64,000 bases of DNA from Argyresthia goedartella (GCA_949825045.1 OX463822.1:34288703-34352702); one strand, 5' to 3'; shown: positions 1 through 10,989, counted from the first letter of the stretch. The notes: generated from the sequence alone by a model not told the origin. Program-made: numbers and translations.

Positions 1-660
1 CTGCTATAAAATTGATAGATGTCATTTTACGGGGATTTTTAGGTTTCATTTTGCATATTTTCTGCGAGCTGTACCGCTGGGAAAAGCTTTGTGGGCACTC
101 CGTGTAATCTGCCCAAATGGATGGATGTTTACAGTGCTTGCGGCTGTGGCGTGTGTGGGGTACTTGTCACAGATTAATTTAAAAGAATATATCTGGCCGA
201 ATGCACAGACTGCTGCTCAAATAAACTGCTGCTTAAATGTCAAACAACGGTGTCTTTGCCCGACCGAGGTGTTGGCTGTGCATAGCTGAGACCCGCTGAG
301 ACCCGCGCAATCATGTTTTATCTGACATGGCAAGAGTTTTTTATACATGCGCAACTAACAATATCTATATATCTAACTAACACGAAGGCTTCACCACATA
401 TATAATCTAACCTACCAGTATATTTATCCCTGAGTCTTCATCTGTTTATAACCGACGTACATACGAATCCGATTCAGGCATTCGGCTTCCCCAACAATAA
501 CCATAATCTGCCGAATCGTGTGAATCACAATCCCCGACTTTCTCAGCACTAGTGGGAAATACAAAGCAGAATAGGTTTACCTTTTATTACAAATTATTTG
601 AAAGATTGTCTGGAAATCAAAGTTTACTTTTTAGTACTAAATACAAAGTAATAAATAAAT
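1..660. other. AT-rich stretch without recognised gene
   Basis: No coding exon, RNA gene or known repeat is recognised. The only local structure is a short duplication of gctgagacccgc near 286-305. The reading frames here are short and have no family resemblance. Confidence 0.5.
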
Positions 661-1070
661 AAAAATCGGTCAAGTGCGAGTCTAAATCGCGCACGAAGGG
701 TTCCGTACCACCGTTCAATGGAAGCGATGGTGTGGAGTGAATAGTTTGGATTTTACACAGCAAAATATGGTTTACAAAGTTATTGGTGCGGTTACTTTCA
801 CACTCCATGTACGTAACCAGGTGCATCCATAAGTTTGTATGTGGTATTGTTGTATGGGAGCCCCCTTAAATATTTATTTTATCCTGTTTTTTAGTATTTG
901 TTGTTATAGCGGCAACAGAAATACATAATCTGTGAAAATTTCAACTCTCTAGCTAGCTAGGTTCTTGAGATACAGCCTGGTGACAGACGGACGGACGGAC
1001 GGACGGACGGACAGCGAAGTTTTAGTAATAGGGTCCCGTTTGGAACCCTTCGGGTACGGAACCCTAAAAA
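661..1070 (+). repeat. Dispersed lepidopteran GGGTTCC repeat, copy 1
   Basis: The copy begins with cggtcaagtgcgag and ends with cttcgggtacggaaccct. Other full or nearly full copies lie at 5852, 8766, 14598, 24817, 53127 and 62877, in both orientations. Inside are a short (GGAC)n run near 988-1012 and the conserved phrases tgttatagcggcaacagaaa and ggtacggaaccct. All copies share an antisense reading frame that I treat as fortuitous. The family is common in Lepidoptera, but its transposition class cannot be told from this copy. Confidence 0.85.
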
Positions 1071-1107
1071 AGTATGAACGAACTGGGGAGGAACGTACTG
1101 ATGATAA

Positions 1108-1162
1108 TATAGCACAGTATAAGATCTAAGCTTCTATGTCATCCTGCTTAGTTATAAAATCG
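1108..1162 (+). repeat. Orphan unit of the 118-bp satellite
   Basis: The segment running from agtataagatctaagc to tcctgcttagttataaa matches the units of the tandem array at 3300-4136 but stands alone. It abuts the ORF1-type pseudogene that follows. Confidence 0.7.
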
Positions 1163-1199
1163 GGCGCACGCTCAAGAGGGTTGTTAATTGTTAAACTCC

Positions 1200-1790
1200 G
1201 GGGCGATGGCCGCTTGCGTGTAAAAATGCAAGACTTGCAACATTGTGATAAACGAGTTAGTTGCGTTTGTGCAAAATAAAATGGATGTTATGATTGAGGA
1301 AAGTTTAGTGCAAATTTGTGCAACGGCTTTTTCCGATGATGAAATCGAGAATATCAAAATCCTTCTGTTTGAGTCGGTTTCAAACCAGAAAACTACTCGA
1401 AGACGTGATGGGAAGACTCAACGCAACCTGGACGAGCCTCTTTAGGGAAACGAACCCCGAAGAAATGCCGACCTTCGTGGCAAGGGACCTTGCAAAACTA
1501 CCCCCGGTCACTTTTCACCATGTAGACGTCACTAGGCTTCATAAAGACATTAAAATACATTATGTTGATACAAAGGGAGCTTGGTGACAAGCAGCGAAAT
1601 AAGCAGTGGCGGCGGAGACGGAGTATGTCACTATTCACCAATTTGATATTCACCAATTTGATATTCACCAATTTGATATTCACCAATTTGATATTCACCA
1701 ATTTGATATTCACCAATTTGATATTCACCAATTTGATATTCACCAATTTGAACAACTGAAATCCGAACTGAACGAGATCAAATCAAATCA
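1200..1790 (+). pseudogene. LINE ORF1 / gag-like pseudogene
   Basis: Frame 1245-1445 starts MINELVAFVQNKMDVM and continues through a basic stretch (TRRRDGKTQRN). After a frameshift near 1437-1445 the same protein goes on in another frame as NPEEMPTFVARDLAKLPPVT, then HHVDVTRLHKDI. Two stops near 1585-1600 break it, and it resumes as EYVTIHQF...EQLKSELNEIKSNQ. This order (N-terminal helix, basic linker, 'PTFVARDL..LPPVTFHHVDVT', coiled coil) is that of a gag/ORF1-like protein abundant in lepidopteran genomes and tied to LINE-type retrotransposons. The coiled-coil part carries an eight-unit in-frame expansion (1633-1752). The 3' end is cut off by the TTTGAT-tailed repeat at about 1776. It is broken and not expected to be functional. 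The family is recognised from memory; the exact LINE clade is unknown. Confidence 0.7.
1633..1752 (+). repeat. 15-bp minisatellite, 8 units
   Basis: Eight perfect or near-perfect copies of attcaccaatttgat. Because 15 bp is five codons, the array reads (IHQFD)n inside the ORF1-like pseudogene, joining YVTIHQF to EQLKSELNEIK. It is open on both strands; the antisense (NIKLV)n frame is a shadow. Confidence 0.95.
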
Positions 1791-2079
1791 AAATCAAATC
1801 AAAAATCATTTATTTCCATAGGATGTTGTTACATCACTTAGATCCGTCATTACATTTTTTTGGGTGAGTTCACTAACCCAATGGCGGAATCTGTGGAGAA
1901 GAGCTCACCGAAGAAACTCCACAGTCGTCGCATCTTTTGCGTTTCCTTTTTTAAATAAAATATTGTCAAATTACAAAATGAATGCTAATTATATATCGAA
2001 ACAGCCTGTTACTCAAACAATCTATTCCCATGGACATCTGTCCTCTAAGTAATCAGATATCCTGTAGTAACCTTTTTTA
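1776..2079 (-). mobile_element. Truncated retroposon 3' end with (TTTGAT)n tail, copy A1
   Basis: Read on the minus strand this ends in an ATTTTG/TTTGAT repeat tail (plus strand: atcaaatcaaaatcaaatc), as 3' ends of lepidopteran non-LTR retroposons or SINEs do. The body has atcatttatttccatagg and the phrase tcacccaaaa on its minus strand. It is nearly identical to A2 (2612) and A3 (14034). It stops at 2079, where a 38-bp segment (2080-2117) shared only with A3 begins. Confidence 0.75.
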
Positions 2080-2117
2080 CCCTCTTTTTACTTTCGTACC
2101 CTCACACGACAACGTTT

Positions 2118-2611
2118 AAACAACGGGATTCTGCGAGCCTTCAAACTCCCTCAAACCTTCAAGCAATCCTTCAAACAACGGGATCCTGCGAGCCTTCAAA
2201 CTCCCTCAAACCTTCAAGCAATCCTTCAAAACAACGGGATTCTGCGAGCCGTGCCTACGACGCGATCCTACGAGCCGTCCCTACAAAAGGGATCCTGCGA
2301 GCACGACGCGATCCTGCGAGCCGTCCCTACAAAAGGGATCCTGCGAGCCGTAACTACAAATACGCCCGCTACCGTTCCTGCAACGACGATTTCAACAACA
2401 TCTACAACAACAAATACACCTGCATCCTGCTTCATCGGTCTCCTACTTCCTTCTTTCTATCCAGACATCTGTATTTTATAAAACCTGTTTCACCTCATTC
2501 ATCTTCATCTTCCTTTCATTTTTTTAAATTAATTCATTGTAAATAGCCCTAATAAATTGTCATTTCTAAATTTTATTCTGGTTGTTTTCTGTTAGGTTCT
2601 GGTTAGGTTCG
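2118..2611 (+). repeat. 55-bp minisatellite locus, short allele-like copy, with 3' tail
   Basis: Two full 55-bp units start at 2123 and 2178 (acgggatcctgcgagccttc...). The array leaves the repeat at 2234 and passes into a unique tail with repeated gggatcctgcgagc and an AATAAA near 2552. The tail is essentially identical to 13657-14033, where 13 units precede it. The frame TTRSYEPSLQKG... in the tail is repeat-derived and not a recognised protein. Confidence 0.85.
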
Positions 2612-3270
2612 TCAAAATCAAAATCAAAATCAAAAATCATTTATTTCCATAGGATGTTGTTACATCACTTAGATCCGTCATTACATTTTTTTGGGTGAGT
2701 TCACTAACCCAATGGCGGAATCTGTGGAGAAGAGCTCACCGAAGAAACTCCACAGTCGTCGCATCTTTTGCGTTTCCTTTTTTAAATAAAATATTGTCAA
2801 ATTACAAAATGAATGCTAATTATATATCGAAACAGCCTGTTACTCAAACAATCTATTCCCATGGACATCTGTCCTCTAAGTAATCAGATATCCTATAGTA
2901 ACCTTTTTTATACAATTTCTGTTTTATTATTAATTTATGTTTGTCTAAAGGTAAGTTTTTAATATCAGTAGGGACCTTATTGTAATAGCGTATACAATTG
3001 CCTTTAAAAGAATTACTAATTTTATGTAGTCGGCTTACATAAGCAACTAGACAGATGAAACAACAGTCCTTATGTTAATAAGAAAAGAGGCACATTCTGC
3101 CTGGAATACAGCTACCAAAACAATTATGGCCCTATGGGATTCCTTACCGTGTCTGAAACTCATGAACATCATGCATCGTCAATATCCTCATCATCACCAG
3201 TAGGCCACAGGTAGCCCAAGGGAGACATCACCTTCGCGAATGACTGAGGCGCGTGTGTAAATCTGAAATA
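2612..3270 (-). mobile_element. Retroposon 3' end with (ATTTTG)n tail, longer copy A2
   Basis: Same family as A1 and A3 and near-identical to them as far as 2910. A2 then continues with acaatttctgttttattatt and a segment containing gtagtcggcttacataagc, as longer copies of this lepidopteran element do. Its tail side joins the 55-bp-repeat tail at the same base as A3 does. A single difference (cctatag for cctgtag) was noted in the shared part. Confidence 0.65.
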
Positions 3271-3299
3271 AATAAATGTTATTATTGGGTATATAAAAA

Positions 3300-4136
3300 C
3301 AGTATAGGATCAAAGCTTCTCTCCCATCCTGCTTAGTTAAAAAGTCTAATCAGCGGCAATTTGAGCAACTATTGTATAATAATGTAACTATTAACCAATC
3401 AGCGACATGATCGACGTCTTCCATGATGCATCCACTAAAATAAAGACCTTGATCCTGAATAAGTAATCATGCTCTTGTTACTGGTACTCGTTTCATTCAT
3501 ATTTTATTGGCCTGTCTCTCAATATAATTTATGTTCCTTATACTAATAGTACACTAATGAATCTTACAATAGCACTTATATCATAGTTTATATAAGTATT
3601 CAAGTCCTTTGTTTCCCAATTGTATGTTGTGTTTAGATTAAAGTAGCTTGTGTACCTAGCATTGTTTTATTAAGCATATATCTATATGTACCTAATTGTT
3701 TATGTCTTGCACAAACTGTTAGTAAGCCTAATAAATAAAATAAAATAACTATTAAATAAGCAAAGTATAAGATCTAATCGGCGGCAATTTGAGCAACAAT
3801 TGTATAATAAAGTAACTATTAATACATATAAAAAGCACAGTATAAGATCAACGCTTCTATCTCATCCTGCTTAGTTAAAAAGTCTAATCAGCGGCAATTT
3901 GAGCAACTATTGTTTAATAAAGTAACTATTAAATAAGCACAGTATAATATCTAAGCTTCTATGTCATCCTGCTTAGTTATAAAGTCGAATCAGCGTCAAT
4001 TTGAGCAACTATTGTATAATAAGGTAACTATTAAATAAGCACAGTAAAAGATCTAAGCTTCTATGTCATCCTGCTTAGTTATAAAGTCTAATCGGCGGCA
4101 ATTTGAGCAACTATTGTATAATAAGGTATCTATTAA
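3300..4136 (+). repeat. 118-bp satellite array (interrupted)
   Basis: Diverged direct repeats of about 118 bp. Each contains tcatcctgcttagtta, gcggcaatttgagcaac and ataaggtaactattaa. About five units are readable, two of them shortened. The first is split from the rest by an inserted retroposon tail (3395-3745). A lone unit lies at 1108-1162. Confidence 0.85.
3395..3745 (+). mobile_element. Short retroposon 3' end inserted in the satellite
   Basis: A 351-bp AT-rich segment ending aataaataaaataaaa is flanked on both sides by taactattaa (3385-3394 and 3746-3755). That fits a 10-bp target duplication of a 5'-truncated non-LTR retroposon. The satellite itself carries taactattaa, so the duplication is not independent proof, although the tail supports it. 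Confidence 0.6.
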
Positions 4137-4289
4137 ATATCTCTTTCGATTGCGGAACACACTTGAACCATCAAAAACACAGTATTGGCATTAACTTAAT
4201 CTTGATTTGAGACATCTCCCTCTCAGAACAATGTGTCGCAATTTCCCACACTCAGTATCTCTTGTGAAACATGGAAAAGGCTTCCGAGT
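4137..4289. other. Spacer
   Basis: No feature is recognised between the satellite and the SINE. Confidence 0.4.
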
Positions 4290-4535
4290 ATCATAAATAA
4301 ATAAATATTACCGGACAATTTTGCTCAAATCGAACTAGGCGTATAGAAAGCTCAACAAGGCTTGTGTTATGGGTACTAGATGAATATTCATACAAATAAA
4401 TACTTATGTTAATCCATAGAAAACATCCAATACTAAGAAACAAATAACATGCTCAAATATTTGCTTTTACTGGGATTCGAACCCAGGACCGTCAGCTTCG
4501 TAGGCAGGGTCACTAACCGCTAGGCTAAACCCATC
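4290..4535 (-). mobile_element. tRNA-derived SINE, family S1
   Basis: On the minus strand a tRNA-like head has an A-box-like tagcggttagtga and a B box ggttcgaatcc. It is followed by a body with ttctatggattaac and cccataacacaagcc and an AT-rich end with repeated ataaat. This head-body order is that of common lepidopteran SINEs. It is not a functional tRNA gene: no acceptor stem closes. Relatives lie at 15845, 23545 and 55873. Confidence 0.8.
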
Positions 4536-4563
4536 ATTGTCATCATTGTGTTCGATGTAGTGC

Positions 4564-4566
4564 GTG

Positions 4567-4629
<63 letters not shown>
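4564..4629 (+). repeat. (GT)n microsatellite
   Basis: About 66 bp of gt/tg dinucleotides with two tttg interruptions. Confidence 0.95.
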
Positions 4630-4632
<3 letters not shown>

Positions 4633-4850
4633 CTACCTATATAAATGCCACAACATAGCGTCACGCCATTTACCATATGTCGTGTTCCCACGTTTAGCCA
4701 GTTATTCAAAACTCCGTTTAACGCGAAGGGGGCTAGCCCATCGCCAAACAATGCTAGTGTCCCAATTACCCACAATGGAACCGCGTGCTCATTCAACGGG
4801 GAAGAGATGTTATAGAAACATCGGGGAAGGCCTCTGTTGTTGTGGTAGTT

Positions 4851-5075
4851 GTAGGTAGAGCATGAGATGGCAAGTCATATGTTGTAGGTAGAGCATGAGA
4901 TGGCAAGTCATATGTTGTAGGTAGAGCATGAGATGGCAAGTCATATGTTGTAGGTAGAGCATGAGATGGCAAGTCATATGTTGTAGGTAGAGCATGAGAT
5001 GGCAAGTCATATGTTGTAGGTAGAGCATGAGATGGCAAGTCATATGTTGTAGGTAGAGCATGAGATGGCAAGTCA
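4851..5075 (+). repeat. 33-bp minisatellite, 7 units
   Basis: Units start every 33 bp from 4851 (gtaggtagagcatgagatgg, then caagtcatatgtt); the last is cut short at 5075. As 33 is divisible by three, two minus-strand frames stay open (SHALPTTYDLP and another). No promoter or conserved flank suggests that these are proteins. Confidence 0.95.
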
Positions 5076-5432
5076 TAGGTATGTACGCTTATTTGATAAC
5101 TTTTGTAAAACGCGATGAGGGTTTTTTTATTGTTGTGTCAATATTTCGGTAATTTGAATCTCATTTTATGTATATGTTGAACGTGTCACATTTTATTATA
5201 AAACACTTTATTTGCATATTGTTTTTAAGATTATTCGATCACTTTCTTTAAGCACCCAAAAAGAAACGATGACAGTTGAAAACAGCACTTTAGGAATGAT
5301 TTCTCTAACACATTCCCTCGCACGGCTACACGCTTGCTTGCGGTGACCTTCACCGGTCATACTGCAGACCCTCGTTCTGCCCCAGTCCACACGAGCGAAT
5401 CTTCCCGTCGAAACCACTGGAAATAGAAAACT

Positions 5433-5600
5433 ATTCAGAACTACCCTCATCGGCCATGTTGTTTAGAAACGGAAACTATTGTGGAACGGGCCGCTTCCGT
5501 ATTCAGAACTACCCTCATCGGCCATGTTGTTTAGAAACGGAAACTATTGTGGAACGGAAACTATTGTGGAACGGGCCGCTTCCGTATTTATTTGTTGGCA
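5433..5600 (+). repeat. 68-bp tandem duplication with inner 17-bp duplication
   Basis: attcagaactaccctcatcg starts at 5433 and again at 5501. In the second copy gaaactattgtggaacg is repeated once more. Likely a local replication-slippage event. Confidence 0.9.
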
Positions 5601-5851
5601 TTGGTTTGGGCTCAAATCAGATATTTTGGTGAAAACTAGATTGAGGGGTCAAAATTAGCCCGAAATGGTTGTTGTGATATATCACGCGGCTAGAGATTTG
5701 CCAGTATCTTTCTTGGAGAACATGGTTTGACAGACTGTTTCAGTAATTCGTGGTTTGGTGATGGAAAACATCGTAAATAAATATTCATATATCCGTAGCT
5801 GCGGCGAAAACTATTTGATTTCTTGATTTTTAAGTAGTTACCAGGTATAAT

Positions 5852-6201
5852 AAAACCGGTCAAGTGCGAGTCGAACTCGCGTACGAAGGGTTCCATACCA
5901 CCGTTAGGATTCTACATAGCAAAATGTTGTTTACAAAGTTATTGGTCCGGCTACTATCGCACTCAATGGACGTAACCAGGTGCATTCATAAGTTTGTATG
6001 TGGTATTGAAATAATTGTTGTATGGGAGCCACCTAAAATATTTATTTTGTTCTGTTTTTTTAGTATATGTTGTTATAGCGGCAACAGAAATACATCATCT
6101 GTGAAAATTTCATCAGTCTAACTATCACGGTTCATGAGATAGGACAGCGGAGGCTTAGTAATAGGGCCCGTTTTTACCCTTTGGGTACGGAATCTTAAAA
6201 A
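5852..6201 (+). repeat. Dispersed GGGTTCC repeat, copy 2
   Basis: Starts aaaccggtcaagtgcgagtc and ends ttgggtacggaatctt. It is somewhat shorter than copy 1: the part holding the (GGAC)n run is missing, and it is more diverged at the right end. Confidence 0.85.
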
Positions 6202-7414
6202 ACTACTGCTCTATGAACATTCTACACAGTCAAGATTGTAATGACTCGTACAAGAACTGTGATTGATGTTCTCAATCTTCAAATCGTTATTTTTTATAAG
6301 TGGTTTGTCAAACTGAAACTTTAACTGAGCCGCCACCGCCAGAGACATTATAAGTTGATATTCTCCCTCAATACTCCTTTGGCTTAGCCGGTATCAAGAC
6401 ATCTTACGCGTCAATCTGTCTTCTTCAAGCCAGGCTGTCACCGCGACAGCTCGCCTTGGTTCGAACCACGACCAATCAATAACCGATTTACTAACAACTG
6501 TTGAGTCGACACGCGGTTCTAGTCCCTAAAGTGTATTTCAAAAGATGCATTCTTGTTGTGAGACTTAACTGATATAGATCGCGACGAATTAGCCGACGAC
6601 GCGCGTCTGACAGCAGAGTATCGATATTTGATGGCAGGCACGCGATAAAAGTGGGCAATTTTGTTGCCATTTTTTATATTACCTTATCATATTGTCGCGT
6701 TATCTGTAGATGGCAGTATGATGTAGACTCACGATCAGGTAGCCATCTCAAAGCACGAAATAACAAAGTGGAAAAGGTATTAATGAACTATTATTATGCA
6801 TTTTGTGCATTGGTGGATTTTATCATCCAAAAACCCGGGCTCGGTTCTAGATTTTTTGGGCAACTCTGATGTTACGCTAACTTCGTAGAAACCAGCTGAT
6901 CCCGCTAGTAAAATTTCTAGCCTGGAATTGCTTCTACTCCTATTTGTTTTCCGCTTATTGGACCAAGACTCTTCAATTCAAGCATTCTTCAGTTTTCCCT
7001 CCACTTTTCACGAGTTTACTTATTTTTATTTTCACAGAGTCATGTCATCTACCCTTGTTACCTTTGACAGGAAAACATCTCAGAATTTCTTTTGAGAAAA
7101 TATTTACATCCAGACGCCAAATTATTGTCTTTTGTAGCTGCACAGAACACCTCATATTTTACGGTGAAGTGAAACTCGAAATAAGAGATCTGGGTCGTAC
7201 GTGGGCGGCGGCGGCGGCGGCGGGCGTGGGTTTCACTGAAATTAATTTCTCTTTGAGAGTGTGTGTGGGGGGGGGGGGTGGAGGGGGCAACAATGAGGGC
7301 ACAAAGGGTTCTTGTGACTTTTGCGCGGAGTTCTTCAAATGATGCGCTGCTTGATTGGTGCTGGGTGCTGAGGCCAACACTATCATGCCTGCGGTATTAG
7401 TAAAAAGCTAGTAT
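6202..7414. other. Non-coding stretch with simple-sequence runs
   Basis: No exon is recognised. There is a (GCG)n run at about 7203-7224 and a GT run followed by a G12 tract at 7259-7286. The reading frames across these (poly-Ala, poly-Gly, poly-Pro) come from the simple repeats. Confidence 0.5.
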
Positions 7415-7418
7415 TTAA

Positions 7419-7660
7419 GCGCACATCAAAAATACTGATTTGCACAGCAAAAAAGGATCAACAAAAACACGTTTTATGTTTTAAATATTTTACGTGTATT
7501 TAAGTTTTTTTTTAAGTATTTTTTGCTGTTCTTACATGTTCAACCTAACACGAAGGATAAAGGGGGCTTCGCTTCGCTCACCCCCTTTACCTTTCACCTA
7601 AGCTACCGCAGCATTTTGCCCTGATATTTGCTGTGCAAATCAGTATTTCTGATGTGCTGT
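7419..7660. mobile_element. MITE type M1 with TTAA flanks
   Basis: Left end gcgcacatcaaaaatactg continues through atttgcacagcaaa; the right end is its inverted match (tttgctgtgcaaatcag, tatttctgatgtgctgt), giving terminal inverted repeats of about 30 bp. Both sides carry TTAA (7415-7418 and 7661-7664), the target duplication used by piggyBac-type elements. The core (ttcttacatgttcaacctaa to gcattttgccctgatattt) recurs in elements with other ends at 16575, 17600, 29713, 41945, 49715 and 54455. Confidence 0.75.
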
Positions 7661-7664
7661 TTAA

Positions 7665-8760
7665 TATTTCCCTTAGTAAATAAAAACCTTAAGTGATTAA
7701 TTCGGCGATTCCCCAGCCACCCCCATACTTCTATCCCAAGCGAATTTGTAACGTCTATATATGAAAATTCCGGCGAAGCGTGTGACCAAATAGGCTAGTT
7801 TTATTTTCTTATCTCCAAATAAATAAATCACGCCTATCATTGCAATCATGGTAATGCATACAGGGTGTCCTCTTCGTCACACCCCACAGCTACAACGGAG
7901 GTAAACCAGCCCTAGTGCGTCGAATAAGCTTAACGTGACTACAGTGGAAGCGGCGAGCCCCTTGTTCCACAAAACGGAACGCCCTGGCTTAATGTTTGTA
8001 ACTGTAATATTTAAGTTATGAGTTATTATTGTTGTCTGTTCAAACAGCCGCAGAACTAATCCTACATAATTATCCCTGTAAACCTATGTTCATACGTTTA
8101 AGTAAACGTTTGTTTGTAACGTATCAACTTCATTTCAATTAGCCTTTACGCCGCGGAACCCTGAACACCGGGCAAATAACTCCGTCCGGTCAACAATACT
8201 GCTTTAATTACGCGAGTTTGTTAATCTCAAACACACGAGTATCCCATTGTTCCACGCGAGCGAGTAAAAGGAACTTAATACGTTTTTGTAAAGCGCCCGC
8301 GAATTGTACTCAAATGTGTACAGTGCGAGGTAACTGAAGCTGGTACAGGCTGCTGTACGGTTGGGCTTTAGGGTGATTTGAGATCTGGACTACCTTACCG
8401 TGAGGATTTGTTCTAAATAGTGAAATTATCTAGACATTAGTCAGCGAAGACCTCGTGAATTTAAGGAGAGAACTCCCGTATTATCAGTTGCCCTTTGTAA
8501 ATTGATTATCTCGATTGACGATGCAAAATCTTTGTCAATCAATCAAATCAAACCTTTAAATTGAGATAGTACAATTGAGCGGATAACTCCCCTCCCGTGA
8601 ACGAGTGCTGCTTGGGGGGGGGGGGACTGGTCCGGTCTGGTTTCTGATAAGTTATGTTCATTACAATGTTTGTTCTTATTTATTTCTTTAGTATTTTATT
8701 TTTATTTTGAGACATCGTATTGGCACTTATATTACGATGTTATAACATTGTCATTAGATT
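7665..8760. other. No gene recognised
   Basis: AT-rich spacer with a G13 tract at about 8614-8626. No exon, RNA gene or known repeat is identified. Confidence 0.45.
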
Positions 8761-8765
8761 AGATT

Positions 8766-9452
8766 ATTTTTAGGATTCCGTATACAAAGGGTAAAAACGG
8801 GACCCTATTACTAAGACAATGCTGTCCGTCTGTCTGTCCGTCAGTCAACACGCTGTATCTCATGAACCGTGCTAGTTAGACAGTTGAAATTTTTACAGAT
8901 GATGGATGTACTGCTATTGCCGCTATAACAACAAATACTAAAAACAGAATAAAATAAATATGCGACGGGGCTCCGATACAACAATTCTTTCAATACCACA
9001 TACAAACTTATGAATGCACCTGGTTAATAGTCAATAGTCAATAGTCAAAGTACTTTATTACTGTAGATATTTACATATACTTAGCAAACGTCATTTTTGC
9101 CTCTTCTCTACATTGGACCACTGTGGGAGAAGAAGGGCGTAGAAACTCCCACAGATTGATTTTTAGATCTCTTTTAAAAATAGGTTGTGCTTAACTAATA
9201 CAAATATGAAAAATTTAATTGTTATGATTAATAAGCAGGAATAAATAATTACAAAACTATTAACAGCAAGGTCTGTGTTGAGCCAGATTAACCCCATACA
9301 GTCTTGTCATTTACGTACATGAAGTGTGAAAGTAGCCGCACCAAGAACTTTGTAAATAAGATTTTGCTATGTAAACACCAAACTATTCACTCCACACTAT
9401 CCCTACCATTGTACGTTGGTATGGAACCCTTCGTGCGTGAGTTCGACTCCCA
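8766..9452 (-). repeat. Dispersed GGGTTCC repeat, copy 3, split by an insertion
   Basis: Reverse-oriented copy starting taggattccgtatac and ending gagttcgactcccacctt. The 25-kb copy reads cacctggttacgtacatg without a break; here the same phrase is split between 9026 and 9311 by 284 bp of other sequence. Confidence 0.85.
9027..9310 (+). mobile_element. 284-bp insertion in the GGGTTCC repeat
   Basis: Starts with three copies of atagtca/atagtcaa and contains aagtactttattactgtag, cctcttctctacattgg and a hairpin-like gtgggag...ctcccac. It is flanked by tta on both sides (9024-9026 and 9311-9313). The terminal short-repeat run suggests a retroposon lying in antisense with its tail at the left; the 3-bp duplication could instead indicate a DNA element. 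Confidence 0.65.
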
Positions 9453-9495
9453 CCTTTTTATATTGTACATTGTGGCAAAAAAATAAATACGAAAA

Positions 9496-9705
9496 TTGCA
9501 TCCCCGTAGAGTTTCTCGGTGCTATCTCCGGCAGCTAATAGCGGGCGGCTCGCACCGCACGGTGGCGCGCCAGCAGTCTCCGCTGGTGAGGGCGCGGGAC
9601 AGTCTCGACGCTCTGTTGGCTGCGGCACCACTGACTGATCTGTTTGGTGATGCATGGAGACATATTGTGCGAGAATGTGTAAGGTTTTGCAAGATGAATA
9701 TGTGA
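9496..9705 (+). pseudogene. Possible LINE ORF2 C-terminus
   Basis: A GC-rich island in AT-rich surroundings is open for 69 codons and ends RHIVRECVRFCKMNM, followed by a long AT-rich tail. Base composition and the end of the reading frame recall the extreme C-termini of lepidopteran LINE ORF2s (arginine-rich, then 'DLFGDAWRHIVRE'), but no catalytic motif is present. Family assignment is a guess. Confidence 0.3.
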
Positions 9706-10629
9706 CTGTATTTAATTTGTAATTAGAAATATTTAAATTGAAGTTTAATTTTATAGCTGACATTTAGAATTAATTGATTGTGTTTAAATTGTCTTATTTG
9801 TAATTTGAATTATTGTAATTAGAATTTAAAATTTTGTTGACATACTGATTGAAGTGAAATGAATAATTTCTAATTAAATCTCTTTTTATATATTTTATCA
9901 ATGGTATCTTGTTCGGTATGTGTACAACGCATTATAATTATTTCTGTAATGTTGTAATTACGAAATTTGACAATTAAAGAAATAAATACTATAATCAGTC
10001 AGTTACTCAATATCATAGTTGATCATATTTGATTTATTTTTCTCCAAGTGTGTTATAAGTGTTTGAATTGTAAAAGTGCATTATTTTTGCCTATTTGCAA
10101 TAAAATATTTGGGTTTGATTTTGAGGACGGAATACTATAGACAATGCCTATCCGTATAATCAGTATCCAAAAGGTTAAACAGTTGATTCCGGATGTAACC
10201 AGTTAAATCCCCTTGTGGCCAGTACAGGTACAGTGCAGGCCCGCACTGAGAACAATACCTACTGGCACACACACACAGCTCACCGGATCAACGAATGTGA
10301 ATAAAAGATTTTGTTGACTAGGTTAATTGAAATACACTTAGTGCGACTACTTCGAACGCGAGTAAACACTACTCTCTGAATAACTCTGTTAGTTGCCTAT
10401 TACTACTAAAAATCAACTTGGATAGGTACTCGCTATTTTAATTTATCACCTATGTTGTGCATGCTAGAATTAATTGTTTTTAACTTCATTTAAATGTATA
10501 ATTATGAGATAACTCTAAAGTACATTAAGCGAAAGAGACTTTCCCACGACATAGGGTATGCTAGTGTGGGGCCTAGAGACTCTGTAAAAAGTTGTTTTTA
10601 TTGTTATTCTAACTTTGACAAATTCATAT
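9706..10629. other. AT-rich stretch, nothing recognised
   Basis: Long runs of aatt/taat words without exon signals. It may be the 3' UTR of the element ending at 9705. Confidence 0.4.
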
Positions 10630-10900
10630 GAAACCTCCGAGAAGATGTCTTAACTCGCGTACTATCTGCCGGAGTGCCGGGCCTAACCTACAGTTGGTGT
10701 CATTCCATTACAAGATAGATACAGGACGCCCTACGTGGCGCTGCGGTAGGGCTCTCTCTACCATGGCTGGGGATGAAGAGAAAAAACAGGTTTTGGATGT
10801 TTATATGTGTGTGTTGTCGCTGTTTCTGGTTCCTACGACACAGTGCCTGTATATAAATGCTTATGTTTATGTTATATTTGTGTTTAAGATGAAACGTAGA
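10630..10900 (+). mobile_element. Decayed SINE, family S2
   Basis: gcgctgcggtagggctctct, then accatggctggggatgaaga, corresponds to the head of the S2 SINEs at 42722 and 44668 (which lie in the other orientation). ttttggatgtttatatgtgt and gtcgctgtttctggttccta follow as in those copies. The B-box region is damaged. Confidence 0.6.
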
Positions 10901-10989
10901 GACAGCGAAGTTGAGCAGTTATTCTGCGTTGCAGTCTTGTGAAATGCCTCGGTGAAATCTGTCTTAATTACTTACTTAATACGGTATTT

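Noticed and set aside
4845..5078. CRISPR-like array (33-bp units)
   Set aside because: The units are directly contiguous with no variable spacers, and the genome is eukaryotic. The same applies to the 29-, 51-, 55- and 32-bp arrays.
7159..7386. Proline- and alanine-rich reading frames
   Set aside because: They are translations of the (GCG)n and poly-G tracts.
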